A stretch of 64,000 nucleotides of DNA from Acanthosepion lycidas (lineage: Eukaryota; Mollusca; Cephalopoda; Sepiida; Sepiidae): positions 89,485,055-89,549,054 of the forward strand of contig OZ010581.1 of the NCBI GenBank assembly GCA_963932145.1, given 5' to 3'. Shown in pieces: positions 57,171 through 64,000 of this stretch. Numbering within the stretch: the stretch's first letter is position 1; every line of letters begins with the position of its first letter. Both the position numbers and the translations under genes were made by a program. A model generated the notes under the pieces. That model saw only the letters and a list, made by a program, of their open reading frames with translations, had not been told where the DNA came from and made no database searches.

Positions 57171-57974
57171 TCAGTATTTAGTACCAGACGTACACGCCTG
57201 TAGTACTCTTTTCTTATTTTTTTCCTTCATTTGGGGGTGTTGTATGCCATCTCCTTCGCTAATTCCTAGGTACTTATAAGCTTCATCATGCTCCAATTCC
57301 CTAATCTTTGTGACAAAATCTAAATCTATTAAGGGTGTTTCTGTAATTCTAATTTTCTTGAATGTTACTTTTGCACATTTATCTAATCCGAAGTCCATAC
57401 CTATGTCGTCACGGAAGTATTTTACAATATTCAGGAGGCCTTTCAACTCATTGTCGTCCTTGGCAAAGAGTTTGAGATCATCCATGTAGAGTAGGTGATT
57501 GATTATTTTCTTATTTATTTTGTAACCGTAGCTAATGTTGTCCAGCTTATGCGTAAGGGGGATTAAGGATAAACAAAACAGAAGGGGTGACAGAGAGTCT
57601 CCTTGAAAGATTCCACGTCGGATATTTAGACGGTTGGATATGGCAGTGCCCCCAGTGTGACAAAGGTATAGTTTGGCGTTCCACATTCCCATGCTGTGCT
57701 TAAGGAAATTTAATACCACAGGGGAGACTTTGTACATTTCCAAAGTCTTAAGGATCCAAGAATGTGGAACACTATCAAAGGCTTTACGATAATCAATCCA
57801 CGCTGCACTTAGCTTTCTGCGTCGTATCCTGCAATTTTCCAGGATCATTTTATTTATCAGAATTTGATCTTTGCAGCCATATGAACTTCTTCTGCACCCC
57901 TTCTGTTCCAGCGGGAGAATGCTGTTTGTTTCGAAAAAGGAATAAGTACGGTTCGTCAGTACAGACGTGATCAA
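57171..57974 (-). pseudogene. Dong-like reverse transcriptase
   Basis: A 267-codon frame covers the RT palm. QKGCRRSSYGCKDQILINK and WIDYRKAFDSVPHSWIL hold motif A. GIFQGDSLSPLLFCLSLIPL is motif B. HLLYMDDLKLFAKDD is the catalytic box, with YMDD encoded by 57488-57477. GLDKCAKVTFKK and EAYKYLGISEGDGI are the thumb. All three catalytic aspartates are present. Upstream the frame joins the linker only after a frameshift near 58035. Confidence 0.92.
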
Positions 57975-57997
57975 CTCATACGTTGTAGAGAGACATG

Positions 57998-59010
57998 TTA
58001 TCGGTCTATAATTTTTCTTGTCGTCTGTTTCAGTTGTTTTTGGTATGTAATACCCTCAGTAACCCATTCAGGGATTTTATTGGAATTATTTACAAGCGTT
58101 GATAATGTCTTTGCAAGAATTTCATGGGTAGATGAGAGATGATACAGCCAGAAATTGGGCAACTTGTCATTTCCTTGGGATTTCCATTTTTGGGATTTCC
58201 ATTTTTGGGATTTCGTTAGAGCTTGCCTAACATCATCTGTGGATATATTTTCCGATTCTTGCATAGGTGTATCCAGCAGTCGTTCTTCTTCACGCCGTAT
58301 CCATTCTGCATTTGGGTTATATTCCTTTGAGCTGCTCCAAATATTTTCCCAAAATGTCTGTACATTATCAATCGATGGTGGCCTTTCGACATGTATAGGT
58401 GTTTTTCCAATTTCCCTGTAAACTTTCTTAAGATCTGTTCGGAATATTTTATTTTGGCGATAGAACCTACAACGTTTTTCGTATCGTCTTGTTCTCTGTG
58501 CCTTTAGCTGAAGTTTCTGTTTCAGCATTTCCTTGATTGATGGAATATCAATTAGGGATTTAATGCTATATTTCCGCTTGATCTTTTTGAATTTACGTGT
58601 GGAAATATTAGGGTTTCTGGTAAACTCATCTAATATAGAAAGCTTACATCTGATTTGTTTTATTTCTCGTATCAGTTTGGTTTTCCAAGCTGGTTCTCTG
58701 TGTCTGTTAATTTTATTTATTGTCTTGACCCCAAGCTTCTGAGTCGCTGCTAGAGCTGTTGCGTATATGACGTTGTTAACTTCTGTGATGTTTCCCGGTG
58801 GTTTATCTGTTAACAGTGTTAACAGTGTTTCCAGGGCAGCATTGTGTATTTTCACGATTTGCTTGTTGGAATTCATCATATGGATTTTCGGGAGCTGGTC
58901 TCTGTGTGACAATTGTATGAAAGTAACTCTGCTGAGTACTTGGATGACGTCATTTTTTGCGTCGGTGATTTCACCTTCGTGGTTTTCAAGAATTCTAACT
59001 TAATGTACCT
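57998..59010 (-). pseudogene. Dong-like linker and RT N-terminal part
   Basis: A frame of 304 codons from 58912, extending upstream in frame to about 58985. It is rich in lysine and arginine helices, with RTRRYEKRCRFYRQNKIF, VYREIGKTPIHVERPPSI, VQTFWENIWSSSKEYN and NDKLPNFWLYHL, the region leading to RT in this LINE class. KWKSQKWKSQ near 58180 is a short in-frame duplication (CATTTTTGGGATTTC twice). At about 58035 the frame shifts and continues in another frame with DDKKNYRPITCLSTTYELIT into the RT. Confidence 0.85.
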
Positions 59011-59652
59011 GGAGTCATCTTCAGTGACAATTTCTGGAGAGCTGCAGGTTGTGTCTAAGGTAGAGTCTTGGGTTTAATTTCCTGGGAGATTATTTCGTAT
59101 TTCATTCGCTTTAGCGTCCACCTCATCCTCTGTCGCATTCCTTATTTCTAAATTCGTTTCAATAGAGTTTGAGTGATGGGTCATAGTATTTTGTCTTATA
59201 TCTAATTTTATCTTATCTATTTCTGCCTTTGAGAGTCTGTTGTTTCGCATGATATCCCTACGGACATTGGCAAGCATGTTTGGATTGAGGTTAGGTCTTA
59301 TATCATTTCCCACCATACTTCTCCATATTTGGTATGTTTGATTGGTGGTGTTCTTTGCTGGGTTTTCGAGTGCAGTGAAGAAGGATGTCATGAGTTGTCG
59401 ATACTCTTCGCGGCTCCATTTCGTTCGTTTACTTTTTACTAGTCGATTTGGTATTGAGCCACTTGGTCCAAGGTTGGCAATAATCCAGGTTTGGTGACCT
59501 AGTGTCTCTTCTTGTGTGGGAGAGTTTGTTCCAGTGACATACTTTTCGGCCTCAGACTGGTTCCTCTGTGAGGGACGCAGCCCTTGTTGTCCCGGTTGAC
59601 GGCCGATCCGGTATGAAATATTATTCGAGATGCGTTTTAACCTTGACCGCAA
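59011..59652 (-). pseudogene. Dong-like ORF N-terminal region
   Basis: A 192-codon frame starts MRSRLKRISNNISYRIGRQP at 59652 and ends at a TAA at 59074-59076. The same frame is open beyond that stop for about 30 codons (TQDSTLDTTCSSPEIVTEDD) before a frameshift near 58985, so the stop looks secondary. RTKWSREEYRQLMTSFFTAL and the following helices resemble a Myb/SANT- or trihelix-like DNA-binding unit, which is plausible for target recognition but not proven. The start codon is only the first ATG in frame and may not be the true start. Confidence 0.75.
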
Positions 59653-59925
59653 AGAGGTAATTATGTTCAGGTTACAAGCTTTAGGGCGAGTCTCGAAGAA
59701 GGTCCAAGAGCACGCCCAAACAATGAGATTGTGGGTTTATAAATATATCGAAGTTAGGATAGTTCATAACAGTGTATGGTATTCAGTGGGGTAGACGATA
59801 CTAAGTTTTAACTTAGTATAAGTCAGAGTGATCACTCCAAGGGGGATAATTAGATTTTAGTATATAGACTTAAAAAAAAAATTACAATATGAACCCTGTC
59901 AATGCGGATACATACACATATACAT

Positions 59926-59929
<4 letters not shown>

Positions 59930-60024
<95 letters not shown>

Positions 60025-60039
60025 AAGAGAGAGAGAGAT
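59930..60039. repeat. (TA)n-(GA)n array
   Basis: TA to about 59981, then GA with a few substitutions to 60039. Confidence 0.96.
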
Positions 60040-60329
60040 ATTAGCAAACATGTACATATACACGCACCGACAGAGATATGTGATGCCTAGGCTAAGAGAA
60101 AAAATTTAAAAAAAAAAGAGAAAAATGGACACGGATGTCCGCTCAAGGTCGGGGGGTGGGCTTAAAATAGAAATACAAGTTAAAACAAAAAAAGGAGAGA
60201 AAAAGGAACTGAAAAGGAAAGAATTAACTTGAGTCAAAAGGATTTAGAATCATATCAAACTACAGGTAAAGTATCATTCAAAGATGCTACATTTACCATT
60301 TCTTACAACTTCGGAGCATGGCACAAGTC
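60040..60329. other. Short purine-rich stretch, no gene seen
   Basis: Lies between the GA array and the ATT array. No recognised content. Confidence 0.5.
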
Positions 60330-60385
<56 letters not shown>

Positions 60386-60386
60386 T
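60330..60386. repeat. (ATT)n array at 3' end of Dong-like copy C
   Basis: Pure ATT run. Confidence 0.98.
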
Positions 60387-61909
60387 CCTTTGAATTCTCT
60401 TGTGTACACATTTCTTTCTGGGTCCCGCCGAGAGACCTAAGTTTAGAAATGGCATCATGATATTTTCCACTGACCAATTTAAAAAAAAATATTTTACATA
60501 GATAAAGTCCTTCGTAAGGTGTGGGCTGTACTCGGGAGAACAATTTTTTGTATTTCTTTAAGGCAAGGACTTCCATGAATCTCTTCAATTAGTCTACTGG
60601 AATATTTTCCAAACAACTCGAGTGTTCCAACTACAACGGGGATTGTTGATGTTTACATGTCCCCCATTTTAGAGATTTCGATTTCAAGGCCATTGTATTT
60701 TGATAGCTTTTTGAAGATCTTCAAAGATACATTGCAGTCTTCAGGGACTGCCATATCAATAAGGAGTCACGTTTTGTTTGCGGTCTCCAATAACAATGTC
60801 TGTGCGGTTAGCTTTGACTGTTCTGCCTGTGTGTAGTCCGATAGAATTGTAACAGGTCCTATCTCCGTAACCGCGTCTGGGTGGTGTTCATACCAATTAA
60901 TTTCAATTTCCTTCCCGTAGAATTTGCAGATTTTCCATTGCAGATATTGGCCAACTCTGTCATGCCGTGTTTTATATTCAGTATTGTGAATATATTGTGC
61001 AACCTGATGCAAGATGATCAATTGTTTCTGGATATTTATCACGGAATTTGCATTTTGAGTTAACACAATATTTTAGTATATATGCTTGATAATTTCTAGT
61101 TAACAGGCATTGTCCTGTGCGGCAAGTATGAAAAATTCAGTTTCGGCTTTTAACCCTGCACTGCGTGGACACTGATGTGTACGGGCCTTGTCTACATTAG
61201 CTTGTTTTTGTACGGACAGGGTATTGGCCGTAAATCGGTTTATCTTGCCATTGTTTCTATATCTGGTCGGTTGCATTTGTCTTTGCTCTTCTTTTTTAGT
61301 ATTTTGCAGCTTCAGTCGGTGCATTGTGCTTTACCTGTATTTCTGCACCTACTTGAAAGACCATTTTGAACTTGTTGGCTTCCTTTATTAAAAGACGCTT
61401 ACTACTTTCATGTTCTTTGAAACACATCATCATCCAGTCTTCTTTAGTTTCCAGGTATCGTTGAAGACCAATTGTTGTAGTTTTGTAGGACAGTTCTAGT
61501 TGAACTAATCCTCTGCCTCCTTCGGATCTGGGCACATACAGACGGTCAACATCAACATGCATGCGGTAGCAAGTGAGAAGATGTCTAGTTTTGGCATCTA
61601 TTCGCTTAATGTTAGCAATAGTCCAGTTAAGGATGTTAAAGCTGTATTGCACCACAGGGACAGTCAATGTGTTTATGGTTGATATTTTGTTGTTTGAGTT
61701 CAGCTTGTTATTTAGAATTAGACGCACACGCCTGTAGTATTCTTTTCTTACCTTCTCCTTCATTTAGGGATGTAGTATACCATCTCCTTCACTAATTACT
61801 AGGTACTTATAGGCTTCATCTTGTTCCAGTTCCCTAATCTTAGTCAACAAAGTCTATATCTATTGAGGGTTTTTCTGTAATTCTCTCTTTCTTGAATGTT
61901 ACTTTTACT
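60387..61909 (-). mobile_element. Dong/R4-like LINE copy C, 5'-truncated
   Basis: The 3' end TTTGAATTCTCTTGTGTACA, then CATTTCTTTCTGGGTCCCGC, corresponds to the 3' end of copy B. It extends through the nuclease and knuckle region up to the RT thumb, where CTTGAATGTTACTTTTAC meets another ATT array at 61910. It is more damaged than copy B, with stops, indels and a deletion in the ILWDYTIHTD region. Confidence 0.88.
60767..61763 (-). pseudogene. Dong-like nuclease region of copy C, broken
   Basis: Three frames in succession. 61763-61296 starts MKEKVRKEYYRRVRLILNNK and includes VPVVQYSFNILNWTIANIKR and DVDRLYVPRSEGGRGLVQLE. 61324-61100 includes NRFTANTLSVQKQANVDKAR and RSAGLKAETEFFILAAQD. 61066-60767 includes YKTRHDRVGQYLQWKICKFY and VTEIGPVTILSDYT. 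The knuckle is degraded and the PD...D nuclease signature is not readable. Confidence 0.8.
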
Positions 61910-61917
61910 TATTATTA

Positions 61918-61975
<58 letters not shown>
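61910..61975. repeat. (ATT)n array at 5' junction of Dong-like copy C
   Basis: ATT run with one ATC variant near its start, followed by GTTGTTGTT. Confidence 0.97.
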
Positions 61976-61977
<2 letters not shown>

Positions 61978-64000
61978 GTTGTTGTTGTTCATTTTCTTCT
62001 TCTAAAGATTATGATTCTGCTTAGGTTAGAATTATAATTTTTCTCGCCTCTTCCATTTTCTTCATTTATTTTTTCTTTGACAGCGTTTTTCCCTTTATTT
62101 TAATAGATACCTTATTCCTTCTCTATCATTTTTGTTCTTAGTCTCCGTTCCTTCAAACCGCTTTAATCTTTTTTTTTCCGCCTCATTATTCTTCAGATAT
62201 AGAATATTATAATGAAATATGTAATGGAAATTTGTTGGAGCGTTGTTCGCATTTTATCCTTTTGGTTGTTCTGCTTTTCATTTACAATTCGATTTTGCTT
62301 TCTTTGAAGTTTTTATTTTCTTACAACAAACAGCGTGATAAGAAATCCATTTTTCTTCATCTATTTTCCGTTTTTTTTAATAGTTTCCCATGACAACTGC
62401 TAATTCTCATTTATACATATCCTCCTTGTTTCAATGTCTTTTGTTCTTGTAATTCACCAGCTAAGGATCTTCATCAGTTTTTATTTATTCCACCTAACTT
62501 CATTTGCAATCGCCGGTAAGCTCTGTAATTTCCGAAAAAATATGTCTGCATTGCAATTAGGAAGAAATATAAAAGGAACAAACTTTACCAGCCTCGGCTG
62601 ATATTTCTTGCGTGTTCGCCATGTTATATTACGTTTCTTCTGATTTTTATATATAAACAAAAAGCTTTGTTTTCAACATTAACAAAAATTACGCCATATT
62701 TTTGTTTAAAATATTTGTTAATATTTTAATAGAATTCTTCCTTATTTTTTCATTACTTTGTTCATGTCACAAATATTTATATTTATAGCACTTAGCAAGA
62801 TCTGATATTATTCAGGGTACTTCTTACATACCAACACTAATTTTAAATTTATCGAAAATGAAAATATACACAAATAACACAGTAAGTATTTTTTTTTTTC
62901 AAATTAATGTAGTTTTTTTTTCTCCTGCGTAGTTCAATAACAATAACAAAAGAAATAACGGCACAACGCCTACGTCCTTCGATAGAACCTGACAAGGAAC
63001 TCCTGAAGTGATAAAAGTATAAAAATAAAGTATGCATGAAATAATTTAGGAAGTGTGTGTTTTAATATAAGAGATTATATTAAAAGTGTTATATCGAAAT
63101 ATTTTCATTTAAAATATTTCATTAAAATAATTTTATATCTTTCGGACCAAAAGATGTCTGTTTTACATAATCAACATTTGAAAAAGATTTTCTTTTGCGT
63201 TCAGCGTGCCACTTTTATATAAATTCTTTTTTTTTTTAAATATTTTTATAAATTATTTAAACACTGAAAAATGATGAAAATTTAGTTTTATGCTGTTTGC
63301 TTTGATAATGGATTGAATCTGCGATTATCAGAACAAAAAAAAGTTGAAATTAAGATGAAATAAATTCTACAAAAATGAATAATTAAATATATATCATCGA
63401 AACGAACATTGAGATAAGAAACTGAAATTAAGAGGAAACGAATGCTAAGCAAAAATTAACAAGAATGAAGCATCACTTATTCTGATATCAATAAACCTAA
63501 AACATTTAATTTTTATTAAAATGAAAATTATAATAGAGTAGATGTACCACTTAAAACTGTTATGTGATTTCTAAAGATTCATGGAGTTTGGGGCTACGGA
63601 CTTGAAATATGAATTATGTTTATCAAGCAGAAGATTAATTGTCATTTTTAGTAAAACAAGGAAAGAATATCAAATAAATCATTTTCTTAATATATACTCT
63701 TCTCTTCCAAAAGAACAGTGTCTATTTAACACATCTTGAACGGTCAAGATATTTTGATTATATTTCAGCAAAGCTTTAAATGCATAGACAAAATAGCTAG
63801 TGAACAGATGTTTCAATTAATTCAAGATTAAATATACAAGTTCGGTATCTATAAATAATAATATATAAAATAATGGATGTAACAAGAGTATTCATATTAA
63901 TACATTGTATGCCCTTTTTGAACCCTAATACTGGTGTCTACTACCAAGCACGGTCGTACAAATAGTGATTCCATTGTTTCACACATATTACACATACTGA
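61976..64000. other. AT-rich stretch, no gene seen
   Basis: No coding family, RNA gene or clear repeat was recognised on either strand to the end of the window. Confidence 0.5.

Larger units (their letters stand above)
55825..59690 (-). mobile_element. Dong/R4-like LINE copy B, near full length
   Basis: On the minus strand it contains an N-terminal region, a linker, an RT with YMDD, a CCHC-type knuckle, a restriction-like endonuclease and a 149-bp 3' UTR ending at (ATT)n. RT plus C-terminal restriction-like nuclease with no APE domain defines the R2/R4-type LINEs. Insertion in TAA repeats is a known property of Dong in Bombyx. The coding region has one in-frame stop and about three frameshifts, so the copy is inactive but young-looking. 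The 5' end is uncertain; unique non-coding sequence continues to about 59880 and no ATT array is seen there. Confidence 0.85.

Overview
The window looks like non-coding DNA from an animal with a large, AT-rich, retrotransposon-filled genome. It holds very many long (TA)n, (TATC)n, (TG)n and (ATT)n arrays, Penelope-like elements, APE-type and restriction-like-endonuclease LINEs, a chromodomain-less Ty3/Gypsy element, Tc1/mariner remnants and tRNA-derived SINE-like pieces. This mix is most like a coleoid cephalopod, probably an octopus. That is an inference from composition and element families; no species-diagnostic gene is present. I found no convincing complete host gene, no rRNA and no functional tRNA. 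One weak candidate host exon lies near 27.4 kb.

Layout. 0-4.8 kb: microsatellites in otherwise featureless AT-rich DNA. 4.83-5.54 kb: a solo LTR with a 5-bp target duplication and an internal 232-bp GC-rich tandem duplication. 6.5-7.6 kb: compound TA/CA arrays. 8.2-9.7 kb: a decayed zinc-knuckle ORF1/gag-like gene (minus). 10.2-10.4 kb: a Penelope GIY-YIG remnant. 13.8-17.3 kb: a whole LINE insertion (minus) bounded by an 11-bp target duplication. 17.5-17.8 and 20.3-20.8 kb: two Penelope-like 3' ends with hammerhead-like cores, both running into (TA)n. 21.8-22.1 and 44.7-45.0 kb: two copies of another element with hammerhead-ribozyme-like cores on the minus strand. 22.98-26.33 kb: a Ty3/Gypsy element with two LTRs, gag, protease, RT and part of RNase H but no integrase.

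27.8-28.6 kb: a minus-strand Penelope-like RT/GIY-YIG pseudogene. 29-36 kb: LINE tails, a repeated SINE-like sequence, MITEs and a 36-bp-type minisatellite. 36-39.8 kb: a second APE-type LINE (plus) ending in (TA)n, with a short derivative at 41.2-41.5 kb. 43.2-46.4 kb: a Tc1-like remnant, a palindromic mariner MITE and a mariner transposase pseudogene. 46.7-48.1 kb: another decayed LINE. 51.7 kb: a hairpin resembling a microRNA precursor. 55.4-62.0 kb: three copies of one Dong/R4-like LINE, all on the minus strand, each ending in an (ATT)n array.

How the parts relate. Nearly everything recognisable is a retrotransposon or DNA-transposon relic, and several kinds are physically tied to simple repeats: Dong-like copies sit in (TAA)n, while the Penelope-like copies and one LINE family end in (TA)n. 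The most interesting signals are the hammerhead-like cores, the Dong/(TAA)n array, and the link between retroelement ends and the TA arrays. All coding regions listed are broken by stops or frameshifts.
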